Shown here one piece after another: positions 7,886 through 18,455 of a DNA stretch of 64,000 nucleotides (its first letter is position 1; each line of letters begins with the position of its first letter). The notes beneath the pieces were generated by a model that worked only from the letters and a program-made list of their open reading frames with translations, was not told the DNA's origin and made no database searches. This DNA comes from Hamadaea sp013361475 (GTDB lineage Bacteria; Actinomycetota; Actinomycetes; Mycobacteriales; Micromonosporaceae): positions 1 through 64,000 of the forward strand of contig NZ_JBFAHM010000018.1 of NCBI RefSeq assembly GCF_040654195.1, in the 5' to 3' direction. The translations under genes and the position numbers were made by a program.

Positions 7886-8746
7886 GTGAGCGAAGCGGTA
7901 GTCAGCATCGTGATCCCGGCCCACAACGAGGCGGCCGTGATCGAGGAGAACCTGCGCGTCCTCCTCGGCGACTCGGCCCCCGGCGAGTTCGACGTCGTCG
8001 TGGTCCCGAACGCCTGCACCGACGGGACCGCCGCGGCGGCCCGGCGCGCGGGCGTACGCGTCTTCGAGACGCCCGTGCCCGGCAAGGTGCACGCGTTGGC
8101 GCTCGGCGACGCCGAATGCCGGGCGTTCCCGCGGATCTATCTCGACGCCGACGTACGCCTGACCGCCGACTCGGTCCGCGCGCTCGTCGCGGCGTGCACG
8201 GAGGACGGTGTCCTGGCCTGTGCCCCCGCCCCGGAGTTCGACCTGACCGGCACGGGTTTCGTGATGCGCCGAGTGCATCGAGTGCACGACCGGCTGATGG
8301 CGCCGACCCGGGCGCTCGCCGGGGCCGGCTGCTATGTCCTGACCGAGGCGGGTCACGCCCGGGTCTTCCCCCTGCCGGAGGTCCTCTCCGACGACGGCTA
8401 CGTCCATAACAGCTTCACCCCCGGCGAACGCGTCGTGGTACGGCAGGCGCGGTCATTCGTGCGCCCGGCCCGGACCGTCTCCGCGTACCTGCGCCGACGG
8501 GTTCGCGTCCGGGCCGGCAATCGGCAGCTCGCCGAGTTGGGCCGAGTCTCCGCCGAGGGACGCCTCGGTCCGCGAGCGCTGCTCTCGCTGGTGGCGCGTC
8601 GCGAGGTAAGCCCGCTGGATGCCGGCTGCTACCTGGCCGTCCTGCTCCTCGACCGGGGCTGGACGGTCCTGCGCGGCCGGCGGGGCGGGACGTCGTGGGG
8701 TCTCGATGTCAGCAGTCGGGTGCCAGCGGGGACGAGGAACGGTTAG
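7886..8746 (+). CDS. Family 2 glycosyltransferase
   Basis: A 286-residue GT2 protein. VSIVIPAHNEAAVIEENLRVL (residues about 5-25) is the usual nucleotide-sugar-binding start, and YLDADVR (about 90-96) supplies the DxD-type metal-binding motif. No membrane helix is evident except a weak hydrophobic stretch near 260. Its donor and acceptor cannot be read from the sequence. The last 98 codons run antisense to the end of the convergent GT4 gene. Confidence 0.85.
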   Translation: MSEAVVSIVIPAHNEAAVIEENLRVLLGDSAPGEFDVVVVPNACTDGTAAAARRAGVRVFETPVPGKVHALALGDAECRAFPRIYLDADVRLTADSVRALVAACTEDGVLACAPAPEFDLTGTGFVMRRVHRVHDRLMAPTRALAGAGCYVLTEAGHARVFPLPEVLSDDGYVHNSFTPGERVVVRQARSFVRPARTVSAYLRRRVRVRAGNRQLAELGRVSAEGRLGPRALLSLVARREVSPLDAGCYLAVLLLDRGWTVLRGRRGGTSWGLDVSSRVPAGTRNG

Positions 8747-9914
8747 CCCCTCCACCGCCGCCTCATACGCGGCGAGCAGCGAGATCTTCGACTGATCCCA
8801 GGACAGCGGGCCGGCGACCCGGGCGCGGCCGATCTCACCCATCCGCCGCCGGTCCTCCGGCGAGTCCAGCAAGTACGCCGTGAGCTTGGCGAACTCCGAC
8901 TCGTCGTTGGCCGGGGCGTACACGGCGGCGTCGCCGGCCGAGACCCGGGCCTCGCGCAGTTCGAACGAGACGATCGGGCGGGACATCGCCATGTACTCCA
9001 TGATCTTGTTCATCGTGGAGACGTCGTTCAACGGGTTGAGCGGGTCGGGCGAGAGGCACACGTCCGCAGTGGACAGATAGCGGAGCAGGTCTTCGTCGCT
9101 GATTCGGCCGGTGAAGGTGACGTCGTCGGCGAGGCCCAGCTCGACGGCCAGCTCCTTCATCGCGTCGAAGGTGTCGCCCGCGCCCACGAAGGCGGCGTGC
9201 CAATCCGTACGCCCCTGCTCGTCGCGCAGCTTCGCCAGGGCGCGCAGCGCATAGTCCACACCGTCCTGCGGGCCCATGACTCCCAGGTAGCACAGCAGGT
9301 ACGGCTTGCCCTTGCGCAGCTCGGGCTCGGGCGGCACTTGGTGGAACCGCTCGACCTTGGGCGCGCTGCGGACGACGAAGACCTGGTCCTCACGCTTGCC
9401 GCCCCGGGTCAGGGCCGCCTCGCGGTAGCTCTCGTTCGTCGCGATGACGATGTCGGCGGCCTGGTACGTCTTGCGTTCGAGCCAGCAGACCACTCGGTAG
9501 AGGAAGTCCCGGCCCCGGCCGAACCGGGACTCGTAGAGCTCGGGCACCAGGTCGTGCTGGTCGAAGACGAACCGGGCGCCCCGCCGCTTGAACCGCTTGG
9601 CGAGGAGGAAGAAGAGGTCCGGCGGGTTGCAGGCGTGCACGACGTCGACCGGGCCGACCTTGCGCGCCAGCCGATACGTGTGCCACAGCGCGGACGCGTA
9701 CTCGCGCAGGTAACCCTGCGGGCCGCCGGTCGCCGCCTTCAAGGGGTACCGGTAGATGTGCACGCCGTCCAGCTCGGCATAGGGCTCGGTGTCCCGGCCG
9801 GTGCCCATCGGGCAGATGACGTTCACGGTCCAGCCCGCGTCGCGCAGAGCGCAGGACTCCTGCCACACGCGCCGGTCGAACGGCACGGACAGGTTTTCGA
9901 CGAGGATGAGCGCT

Positions 9915-9934
<20 letters not shown>
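8453..9934 (-). CDS. Family 4 glycosyltransferase
   Basis: A 493-residue retaining GT-B enzyme of the GT4 family. The N-terminal domain starts LILVENLSVPFDRRVWQE. The C-terminal donor domain includes FVGAGD, GRISDEDLLRYLSTADVCLSPDPLNPLND and the conserved E of KIMEYMAMSRPIVSFE. The catalytic fold ends near residue 395. The remaining ~95 residues are hydrophilic and Pro/Ala/Arg-rich, lie antisense to the GT2 gene, and are probably not structured. The ATG at 9934 overlaps the end of the upstream dehydrogenase by 20 bp, suggesting translational coupling; nearby TTG or GTG codons are alternatives. Confidence 0.85.
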
Positions 9935-11231
<1,297 letters not shown>

Positions 11232-11232
11232 A

Positions 11233-12318
11233 TCACTTGCCTTCCTGGGAACGGGTCGTCCCCTTGATCACCCGGACCGCGCGGCGCAGGCCGGGGCCGA
11301 GCGGGGACGACTTGGCGGCGCCGACGACGGTTCCGTGCAGGCGGCGCAGGACGCGACGGGCCGAACTACGAGTGACCAGACCCTGGGCGACGACCATCTC
11401 GCCGGTCTTGGCCCGGCGCTTGTACTCGTCCTCGCCCCGGCCGAGGTCGATGCGGGTGACGCCGAGGCCGGGCGCGGCCGCCACCAGTTCACGGAGCAAC
11501 ATCCAGCCCGGGGCCAGCCGGGCGAACTCGGGGTCGTAGACGGGGAACCACCAGTGCAGGACGCCGCCCGCCCGCAGGCCGAAGTGCGCGGCGACGAGAC
11601 GGGGGCCGGCGTGCAGAGTGGACAGAATCCCGGCGAACTCCGGATCCCGCGTACGCAGCAACGACCGCACCAGCCGCACCCGGCGCGGATCGGCGAAGTA
11701 GTCGGCGGCGCCGGTGGCGGCGTACTGCCCGCGTTTGAGCTCGATGAGCTGCTCGAGGGCGGCGTCGTCGACGACGTCGGCGGCGAACCGCACCGTCCCG
11801 TACGCCTTCTCCGTCTTCGCCGTGTGGCGGCGCGCCTGCCCGATGTTGCTCTTGCCGCTGCTGGACGCCCGGCCCAGGTAGCCGTCGAGCCCGCCGGTGA
11901 CGTCGAGATAGGGCGACGGCCGCCGGGACTCGATCCACGGCGTGAACTCCTCACCCGTCCCGTCTTCGTCGTCCACGAGCAGGTGGTCGAACGCGTATCC
12001 GCGTACCCCTCCGGCGAGCAGCTCGAGCGGCGCGATCCGGAAGCCGGGCGCGCAGACGGGGCCTTGGAAGTCGGCGCCCGGCCAGCCGACCGGGCGCAGC
12101 TCACCGCCGTCGCGGTGAGTGGGCAGCAAAGCCTGGACCTCACCGGCGGGGTCGGTCGCCACGGCGACCCGCACCGGTACGCCCACCGCGTGCACCGCCG
12201 CGGCGAAGCCCGGATGGAAGTACGGGCTGTCCAACCGGGTGTTGGCCGCCCGCAGGGCATGCCAGGCGTCGAGCTGCCGTGCGGTCAGCTCGTCGAAGTC
12301 GTGCATCGTGATCGGCAT
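11233..12318 (-). CDS. CelD/FemAB-like GNAT protein
   Basis: A 361-residue protein of the GNAT-fold group called CelD/BcsL, found in polysaccharide gene clusters. It has two acetyltransferase-like halves. The second (about 170-310) carries QYAATGAADYFADPRRVRL and the core HWWFPVYDPEFARLAPGWMLL, ending with DLGRGEDEYKRRAKTG. These proteins are thought to N- or O-acylate sugar precursors, but the substrate is unknown. The C-terminus is basic. It is co-directional with the upstream GT2 (32-bp gap) and downstream algD-like gene (1-bp gap), so it belongs to the same operon. Confidence 0.8.
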   Translation of the reverse strand: MPITMHDFDELTARQLDAWHALRAANTRLDSPYFHPGFAAAVHAVGVPVRVAVATDPAGEVQALLPTHRDGGELRPVGWPGADFQGPVCAPGFRIAPLELLAGGVRGYAFDHLLVDDEDGTGEEFTPWIESRRPSPYLDVTGGLDGYLGRASSSGKSNIGQARRHTAKTEKAYGTVRFAADVVDDAALEQLIELKRGQYAATGAADYFADPRRVRLVRSLLRTRDPEFAGILSTLHAGPRLVAAHFGLRAGGVLHWWFPVYDPEFARLAPGWMLLRELVAAAPGLGVTRIDLGRGEDEYKRRAKTGEMVVAQGLVTRSSARRVLRRLHGTVVGAAKSSPLGPGLRRAVRVIKGTTRSQEGK

Positions 12319-12350
12319 CGCATCCCCCCAGATCGACAGTGGCCGTCAGC

Positions 12351-13247
12351 TCACGTCACGAGCGCTCGTAGTCGCCGGGACGGCCGCACCAGCGCGACCA
12401 CGGCGGCGCGCGCCCGGCGTCGGCCGAGGGCGGCCCGCAGGGCCTCGCCCGCGAGGACGATCAGGAAGTACGCCCCACCGGCAAGGACCGAATGCCGGCG
12501 GCGATAGAGAGTCACCTTGTTGACCACGCTGAGCGCGTTGAGAGTTGGATTGGTCTGCTGCTCGCCGCCGATGTGGCGGACCTCAGCGGCCGGCTCGTAC
12601 CACAGCGTCCAGCCCCGATCGGCCGCCCGCAGCGCGAAGTCGGTCTCCTCGCTGTAAAGCAGGAAACTCTCGTCCCACGGGCCGACGTCGCTTAGTGCCG
12701 CCGCCGAGATCAGCATCGCCGCCCCGGTGGCCCACGAGTACGCGCCGGGCAGATCGCGCTCCCGCGGATCGGTGATCAGCTCACCGAAACCGGGCAGCCG
12801 ACCGGCGATCCGGCCGAGGAACGCCTCACCGAACGCCCGCCTGATCGTCGGCTCGTTCCGCAGGGACGGCTGGAAGGAGCCGTCCTCGTTCAACAGTTTC
12901 GGCACCGCGATGCCGCAGGTGCTGCGTTGCAGCGTCGCGGCGAGCCGGGCCAGCGTATCGGCCTCCAGACGGCAGTCCGGGTTCAGCACCATGACGGCGT
13001 CGTAGTCCACCGCCACGGCGGCCACCCCGGCGTTGATCCCGGCGGCGAACCCGGCATTCCGCCCCATCGCCAGCGGAACGACCGGGAGATCGGTGTTCTT
13101 GGCGACGGCGAGCGAGTCGTCCCGCGAGGCGTTGTCGGCGACCACGACGGAGACGATGTCGACGTCGCGCTGGCCTTCGAGCGAGCGTAAGCAGTCGGCG
13201 AGGACGTCGGCGCTGTTGTAGGTGACGATGACGACGGCGATCCTCAT
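12351..13247 (-). CDS. Family 2 glycosyltransferase, rhamnosyltransferase-like
   Basis: A 298-residue GT2. IAVVIVTYNSADVLADCLRSL opens the fold, NASRDD binds nucleotide, MVLNPDCRLE holds the acidic metal-binding residues, and WDESFLLYSEETDFALRA is the conserved acceptor-side motif of the RfbN/WbbL-like group. A C-terminal hydrophobic segment (about 262-278) may sit on the membrane. The ATG at 13247 overlaps the stop of the upstream deacetylase gene as ATGA, which fixes the start; longer in-frame extensions lie inside that gene. Confidence 0.87.
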   Translation of the reverse strand: MRIAVVIVTYNSADVLADCLRSLEGQRDVDIVSVVVADNASRDDSLAVAKNTDLPVVPLAMGRNAGFAAGINAGVAAVAVDYDAVMVLNPDCRLEADTLARLAATLQRSTCGIAVPKLLNEDGSFQPSLRNEPTIRRAFGEAFLGRIAGRLPGFGELITDPRERDLPGAYSWATGAAMLISAAALSDVGPWDESFLLYSEETDFALRAADRGWTLWYEPAAEVRHIGGEQQTNPTLNALSVVNKVTLYRRRHSVLAGGAYFLIVLAGEALRAALGRRRARAAVVALVRPSRRLRALVT

Positions 13248-13960
13248 CGGACGCCGCCCTTCGGCTCCGCCGGCGCACCCCGGAACCGCTTCACCGTGCG
13301 CGCGGCCAAGCGCCGGGCCCGGTGGGCGACGCCGGGTTTCCCGTCGATGACGGCGGCGAGCCAGGCGGCGTCCATGTCGTGGTGCAGGCTGTTGCGGGGC
13401 TGCAGCCACGACGACGGCTTGGCCGGCCCGCCGTCGCTGCTGTACACCCGGCGTACGCCGGCCTGCCGCAGTCGCCGCAGAACCCGCCGGTCGTAGGAGC
13501 CGAACGGGATCGCGACGGTGTCCACCGGCTCCCCCAGCAGGTCACCGAGGACGCGGTGCGCCTCTTGGAACTCCTCGCGTGCCTGCGCTTCGTCGACGCG
13601 ACGCCAGTCCCGGTGCGCCCAGCCGTGCGAGCCGACCGGCATCCCCGCCTTGGCCAGTTCGCGTACGCCGGCGGCGTCGAGCCGGCCCGGTTCCCCCAGC
13701 AACCCGGCGAGCACGAAGAACTCCGCGGTCAGCCCACGCTCGAGCAGGCGCGGCAGGGCGATCTCCAGATCGGACGCGTTTCCGTCGTCGAAGGTGATCC
13801 GGACGTGGTCGCGCAGAACCGCCAGATCGAGCATCTGCTCGAACTGCTGGACGCTCACCCAGGTCCGGTCCTCACCCGGCGCGAGTTCGCGGTCGGTCGG
13901 CCCGATACCGTGCACGTTAATCAAGATTGTCGATGCACCGAGGGCATCTGAGCTGCGCAA
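13244..13960 (-). CDS. Polysaccharide deacetylase (NodB homology)
   Basis: A 238-residue carbohydrate esterase 4 type enzyme. The NodB metal and catalytic motifs are RITFDDG (D58, D59) and GSHGWAHRDW (H112, H116). A later PFGSYDRRV matches motif 3. There is no signal peptide, so it may act on cytoplasmic precursors or lipid-linked sugars, unlike secreted chitin deacetylases. It is the first gene of the five-gene minus-strand operon running to 8453 and is divergent from the Wzz-like gene. Confidence 0.85.
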   Translation of the reverse strand: MRSSDALGASTILINVHGIGPTDRELAPGEDRTWVSVQQFEQMLDLAVLRDHVRITFDDGNASDLEIALPRLLERGLTAEFFVLAGLLGEPGRLDAAGVRELAKAGMPVGSHGWAHRDWRRVDEAQAREEFQEAHRVLGDLLGEPVDTVAIPFGSYDRRVLRRLRQAGVRRVYSSDGGPAKPSSWLQPRNSLHHDMDAAWLAAVIDGKPGVAHRARRLAARTVKRFRGAPAEPKGGVR

Positions 13961-14264
13961 TGAATCGCCTATCGTTCTTCGGTCAGGTCGAGCCGCGGCC
14001 GACCGGGACCGTTAGATCGTGGGGTTTCGTCGACTCAACGGGCCATCGGCGAATCGGGCGGACCGAATGTCCGCAAGCCGACACGGTCAAGATTGCTTCA
14101 CGCCTGGTCGGGCCATGCCATCATGGGGCCCGCTCCTTTACGATCGAGCTGCTAGACACCTGCTCACCTCGGCCGCGACCTACATCGACGCAAGCTGCGC
14201 CCACGGTGGACGCGAATCGCGACGCTCGCTGATGCGATCCATGCCGATCTATGGAAGGAAGACG
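13961..14264. other. Divergent promoter region of the polysaccharide operons
   Basis: About 300 bases separate the deacetylase operon (minus) from the Wzz-like operon (plus), so both promoters must lie here. The only confident element is GGAAGGA at 14253-14259, just before the GTG at 14265. I see no RNA gene or conserved operator. Confidence 0.45.
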
Positions 14265-15233
14265 GTGGACTTCTGGGACCTCGCGAAGGTGCTCTTCCGG
14301 AACTGGGTGGTCGCCGTGCCGATGCTTCTGCTGACCACGGGGCTGACGGTTCTGACCTTCAGCGCGGTCAAGCCGGACTACATCGCCACCGCCTACGTGC
14401 AGCTCGTGCAGCCGGCTCCGCCGGTTCCGGCGAAGGTCGGCGAGCCGGTTCGCGTGCAGGTGAACCCGTGGCTCGGCCAGGGCCTGCAGACGCTGGGCAA
14501 CGCCGCGATCGTGACGGTGCAGGAGCAGTCCGTCGTCGAGGCGATGAAGGCCGCGGGCTACACCGACTCGTTCACCTTCGAGATGGGCGGCGACAGCCCG
14601 ATGGTGAAGATCGAAGCGGTCGGCAAGACCAAGGCACAGGCCGCCGGCACCTCTGACGAGCTGGTCGCCCGGTTCACCGAGAGCGTCACCAAGCTGCAGA
14701 AGAACGAGCATGTGATCGACGCCGACCTGATCGCCGCCCGGCGGCTCGACCAGGGCACCAACGTCGAGAAGTCGAACTCCAACGTCAAGCGCGCACTCGT
14801 CGCGGTGTTCGCGGCCGGGCTGATGCTCACCGTCGCGGCGACCGTCGGGTTCGACGCGCTCCTGCGGTCGCGCGCCAAGCGCCGGGCGAGCGCGATGTCG
14901 TCGACCGAGCTGGCGGCGGCCCGGGAACGCGCCGTGGGCATGGCTTCCGGCGTACGCCTGAGCAGCGTCGGCACGCTGTACCGACCCCGCGCGATCACGA
15001 CGGCCGGGCCGTCCGGCGGCTCTCCCCCGGACGATTCGCCGGCCTGGTCCGGTGACCAGCCCGTCGTGTATCGGACGGTCGACGACGTGATCGAGCCGAC
15101 CGACATCTCCGATCCCGAGCACGGCGACGAGGACAAGCCCGAGGTCGAGGACGCGACGCTGGTGCTGCCGTCGTTCACCCCGATGAACGGGGCCGAAATC
15201 CCGCGGCCGTCGGCCTGGCCGAGCAAAGAGTGA
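14265..15233 (+). CDS. Wzz-like chain-length/assembly membrane protein
   Basis: A 322-residue protein with the polysaccharide co-polymerase layout: membrane helix near 15-35, extracytoplasmic region of about 140 residues, second helix near 183-201, and a cytoplasmic tail rich in acidic residues and prolines. It lacks the tyrosine-kinase domain found in many Gram-positive homologues. I chose the GTG at 14265 (MDFWDLAKVLFRNW) because GGAAGGA lies just upstream; ATG codons at 14241 and 14232 are alternatives. It probably sets polymer length together with the ligase/polymerase gene that overlaps its stop by four bases. Confidence 0.75.
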   Translation: MDFWDLAKVLFRNWVVAVPMLLLTTGLTVLTFSAVKPDYIATAYVQLVQPAPPVPAKVGEPVRVQVNPWLGQGLQTLGNAAIVTVQEQSVVEAMKAAGYTDSFTFEMGGDSPMVKIEAVGKTKAQAAGTSDELVARFTESVTKLQKNEHVIDADLIAARRLDQGTNVEKSNSNVKRALVAVFAAGLMLTVAATVGFDALLRSRAKRRASAMSSTELAAARERAVGMASGVRLSSVGTLYRPRAITTAGPSGGSPPDDSPAWSGDQPVVYRTVDDVIEPTDISDPEHGDEDKPEVEDATLVLPSFTPMNGAEIPRPSAWPSKE

Positions 15234-16657
15234 CCGACGGACTGGCCGAGCGGGCGGCGACTCAGCCCGCCGGCCACCGGGCGGATCTGGAGCCCTCGTT
15301 CGTCGCGGGCCGGACCTACGCCACCCGGCGCCGGGTGGGCAAGGTGGACGCCCCGCTGGTCCTCTGCCTGATGATCGTCGCGATCGGGCTCATCCCGTTC
15401 AACCTGATCGTCCCCGGCATGACCGACCTCGCCCGGCCCGGCCTCATCATGGCGCTCGGCCTGTTCGGCTGGTGGTTCATCACCCGGTTCACCACGCATC
15501 TGTCGATGCGGGGTCCGCAGCCGCTGCGGTGGGCACTCGTCTTCTTCATGATGAGCGTCCTGCTCTCCTACGCGGTCGGCTTCATGCGCGGACTGACCAC
15601 GATGGAGGCGAATGGCGCGGACCGGTCGCTGCTCTTCTTCTGCGCGCTCGCCGGCATCATCCTCATGACCGCCGACGGCCTGCCGAACTGGGAGCGGCTG
15701 CGCGCGGTGGTCAACGTCGTCGTGGTGGTGGCCGCGCTGATGGCCGTCATCGGCCTGATGCAGTACATGTTCTCGGTGGACCTGACGCAGTACCTGATCA
15801 TCCCGGGTCTGCAGTCCAAGTACGACGCCCTCGGCTTCATGATGCGGGGCAGCAGTTACCGGGTCGCCGGCACGACCGCGCACTACATCGAACTGGCCAC
15901 CGTCCTCGCCCTCGCCCTCCCCTACGCCGTCCACGTCGCGCGATTCGGCGAGAAGCGCTGGCAGAAGCAGCTCTCGCTGGTGTCGGCGGCGCTGATCGCG
16001 GCCGGTGTCGGCGCCACCATCTCGCGTACGGGGATTCTGGCGATCGGCGTCATGTTCATGTGCTTGGTCCCCGTGTGGAACTGGCGCATGCGCTTCAACG
16101 TCGCCGTGCTCAGCGTCGGCCTGCTGGGCGTGCTCGCCGCGGTGAGCCCAGGGCTCTACCGGACGCTGTTCTCCATCTTCTCCAACGCCTCCGACGACTC
16201 CTCCGTCTCCGCCCGCTACGAGCGCTATCCCATGGTGTTCGCGTACGTCGGGCAACACCCGTGGCTCGGCCGGGGCACCGGCACCTGGATCCCGCCGCAA
16301 TACCAGATCCTGGACAACCAGTGGCTGGTCACGCTGCTCACGAACGGGGTCTTCGGAGTCGTCGCGCTGGCCGCGCTGCACATCACCGGCATCGTCCTGG
16401 CGTACCGGGCACTCAAGCGTTCGGCGAACGACGCCGAGAAGCACCTCTGCGCGGTGGTCCTCTCCACCCAGGTCATGGCGCTGTTGGTGGCGGGCACCTT
16501 CGACTCGCTCAGCTTCACGACCTACGCCGTGGTCATGGCCCTCTCGCTGGGCTTGTGCGGCGCCGTCTGGCGGCTCACCCATCCCGAGCCGCAGATCCGG
16601 ACCTCCACCACGCGCTGGTTCCTCGGCGGCGCCTACCGGCCGGAGGTGGCGCGGTGA
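15230..16657 (+). CDS. O-antigen ligase/polymerase (Wzy-like) family membrane protein
   Basis: A 475-residue protein with about eleven predicted membrane helices and the Wzy_C-type region around VSARYERYPMVFAYVGQHPWLGRGTGTW (about 325-352), where the ARYERY...PWLGRGTG pattern is diagnostic of the family. It would polymerise lipid-linked repeat units outside the membrane. The GTG start overlaps the Wzz-like stop (GTGA), and its own stop overlaps the next GTG in the same way, so the three genes form a tight operon. Confidence 0.85.
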   Translation: MTDGLAERAATQPAGHRADLEPSFVAGRTYATRRRVGKVDAPLVLCLMIVAIGLIPFNLIVPGMTDLARPGLIMALGLFGWWFITRFTTHLSMRGPQPLRWALVFFMMSVLLSYAVGFMRGLTTMEANGADRSLLFFCALAGIILMTADGLPNWERLRAVVNVVVVVAALMAVIGLMQYMFSVDLTQYLIIPGLQSKYDALGFMMRGSSYRVAGTTAHYIELATVLALALPYAVHVARFGEKRWQKQLSLVSAALIAAGVGATISRTGILAIGVMFMCLVPVWNWRMRFNVAVLSVGLLGVLAAVSPGLYRTLFSIFSNASDDSSVSARYERYPMVFAYVGQHPWLGRGTGTWIPPQYQILDNQWLVTLLTNGVFGVVALAALHITGIVLAYRALKRSANDAEKHLCAVVLSTQVMALLVAGTFDSLSFTTYAVVMALSLGLCGAVWRLTHPEPQIRTSTTRWFLGGAYRPEVAR

Positions 16658-17592
16658 CCCGCCCGTTCCGTTTCATCGCCCCCATGCCTCGGCTCACCGT
16701 GCCGCCGCCGCAGTGGCGGGCCGAGCTGCGTCGGCTGGAAGACCTGGGTTTCCACACGGTCGCCGTCTCCGACCACTTCACGCAGGGCTGGGTGATGGAG
16801 CCGATCGTCGCGATGACCGCAGCGGCTGAGGCCGCCACCACCCTGCGCGTGCTCAGCCTCGTCCTCGGCAACGACTATCGCCATCCCGTCCTGCTCCACA
16901 AGGCCATGGCCACGCTCGACGTCCTGTCCGGCGGGCGGGTGGAGATCGGGCTCGGCGCGGGCTGGCTTCCGGGCGACTACCAGGCCGCCGGTCTCCAGCT
17001 CGACACCCCAGGGGTACGCGTGGCGCGGCTGGCCGAGTCCGTGCAGGTCGTCAAGGGGCTCTTCGCCGCCGAACCGCTGACCTTCGAGGGGACGCACTAT
17101 CGCATCACCGAGCTGGACGGCTTGCCCAAACCGGTCCAACGGCCGCATCCGCCGATCCTCGTCGGCGGCGGCAGCCGGAAGGTACTGGGGCTGGCCGGGC
17201 GCCTGGCCGACATCGTCGGAGTGAACCCGAGTCTCAAGCCGGACGCCGCCGCCGGTTCAGCCGTGCTCGACCTGACCGAGGACCGGGTCGCCGAGAAGAT
17301 CGCGTGGGCCCGAGCCGGCGCGACCGCCGCCGGTCGCGATCCGTCCATTCTGGACGTCCAACTCAGCGTGCTGTCCCTCGACGTGACCGACGTGCCGGAT
17401 GCCCAGCGGTGGACCTCCAGCCTCGCTCAGGGCGTCGATCCACAGGTGCTGGCGGCCAGCCCGGCAGTCCTGCACGGGCCGGCCGCGCACTGCGCGGAGC
17501 AGCTGCACAAGTGGCGGGAAGTGCTGGGGTTGAACCAGTTCCACCTCGGCGGCGACCCCGTCGCTGCGGCCGCCGTCATCGCTAAGCTCTAG
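16654..17592 (+). CDS. LLM-class F420-dependent oxidoreductase
   Basis: A 312-residue luciferase-like monooxygenase-fold protein of the Mycobacterium-type F420 group (TIGR03621-like). It has SDHFTQGW near residue 39, RVEIGLGAGWLPGDYQAAG (about 98-116) and PPILVGGGSRKVL near 167. Predicted to use reduced F420 or FMN; the substrate is unknown. It is translationally coupled to the Wzy-like gene (GTGA overlap), although such enzymes are not normal parts of polysaccharide synthesis. The end overlaps the convergent GT2 by 11 bp. Confidence 0.85.
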   Translation: MTRPFRFIAPMPRLTVPPPQWRAELRRLEDLGFHTVAVSDHFTQGWVMEPIVAMTAAAEAATTLRVLSLVLGNDYRHPVLLHKAMATLDVLSGGRVEIGLGAGWLPGDYQAAGLQLDTPGVRVARLAESVQVVKGLFAAEPLTFEGTHYRITELDGLPKPVQRPHPPILVGGGSRKVLGLAGRLADIVGVNPSLKPDAAAGSAVLDLTEDRVAEKIAWARAGATAAGRDPSILDVQLSVLSLDVTDVPDAQRWTSSLAQGVDPQVLAASPAVLHGPAAHCAEQLHKWREVLGLNQFHLGGDPVAAAAVIAKL

Positions 17593-18454
17593 CCACTCCC
17601 GCCAGGCGGGCGAGCTTCTTGCCCCGGTTGCCCCAGTCACGGCGCTGCCGGCCCGCGTACCAGCGGTAGACGAGCGCCCGCGCCCGGCGGCGCTGCTCCG
17701 GCTCCAGGTGATCGACGGTGTTGACCCAGCGCATCAGCTCGACGCCCTGCAACGTGGTCGCGGCGTGCGCCGTCCACGCCGGTACGCCCAACCGCCGGCC
17801 GAGCACCTTGCGGCTCTCGTCGCGCCAGCCACGGCGGCCGAGAACCTCGCCGACGTGTCCCCACGGTCCGGCCAGCGCCATCTTCGCGGCGAAGATCTGA
17901 TCCTCCCGGAGCATGTTGCGCCGCGGAATCGGGATGATCGTCTCGCGGCGCATCAGCCCGTAGAGCGGGTCGATCAGCGCATAGCTGGTGTTGAGCAGAC
18001 GCAGCATCTCGCCCAGCCGCTCGACCGGATCGTCCGAGGCCAGCGCGGTCCCGTGGTAGGGGGCGGTCTCAGTGACGCCGTTCTCCAGCTCGAACTGGAC
18101 GCCCATCGTCACCAGGATCAGCCGCTCGTCCCGCTCGAACTCGGCCAGCGCCCGCGACAGGCAGTGCGGGGAGAGCCAGTCGTCGTCGCCGACCCAGCGG
18201 AAGAACGTGCCCCGGGCCTGCCGCCCGGCGAAGATGAAGTTGTTCAGCAGCCCGACGTTCTCCGATTGCCGGAAGTACCGGATGCGCTCGTCGGCGGCGG
18301 CCAGCTCCCGGCAGACGCCTTCGGTGTCGTCGGTCGAGGCGTTGTCGGAGATGATCAGTTCCAGCTCGGTGTGCTCCTGGGCGCGGATCGACTTCACCAC
18401 CGACGCGATGCGCTCCGCTCCGTTGCGGACCGGCAGGCAGACCGAGATCAGCAC
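17582..18454 (-). CDS. Family 2 glycosyltransferase
   Basis: A 290-residue GT2. It begins MISVCLPVRNGAERIASVV, with DNASTDDTE, and WVGDDDWLSPHCL provides the DxD motif near residue 85. The C-terminal third is basic and probably membrane-associated. The GTG at 18454 starts one base after the stop of the upstream flippase and has AAGGAAG about seven bases before it. Longer in-frame extensions lie inside the flippase gene. Confidence 0.83.
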   Translation of the reverse strand: MLISVCLPVRNGAERIASVVKSIRAQEHTELELIISDNASTDDTEGVCRELAAADERIRYFRQSENVGLLNNFIFAGRQARGTFFRWVGDDDWLSPHCLSRALAEFERDERLILVTMGVQFELENGVTETAPYHGTALASDDPVERLGEMLRLLNTSYALIDPLYGLMRRETIIPIPRRNMLREDQIFAAKMALAGPWGHVGEVLGRRGWRDESRKVLGRRLGVPAWTAHAATTLQGVELMRWVNTVDHLEPEQRRRARALVYRWYAGRQRRDWGNRGKKLARLAGVARA

Positions 18455-18455
18455 G

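Noticed and set aside
14558..16582. 674-codon minus frame over the Wzz/Wzy genes
   Set aside because: Low-complexity Asp/His/Arg/Glu-rich product without domains; the opposite strand encodes a normal multi-spanning membrane protein.
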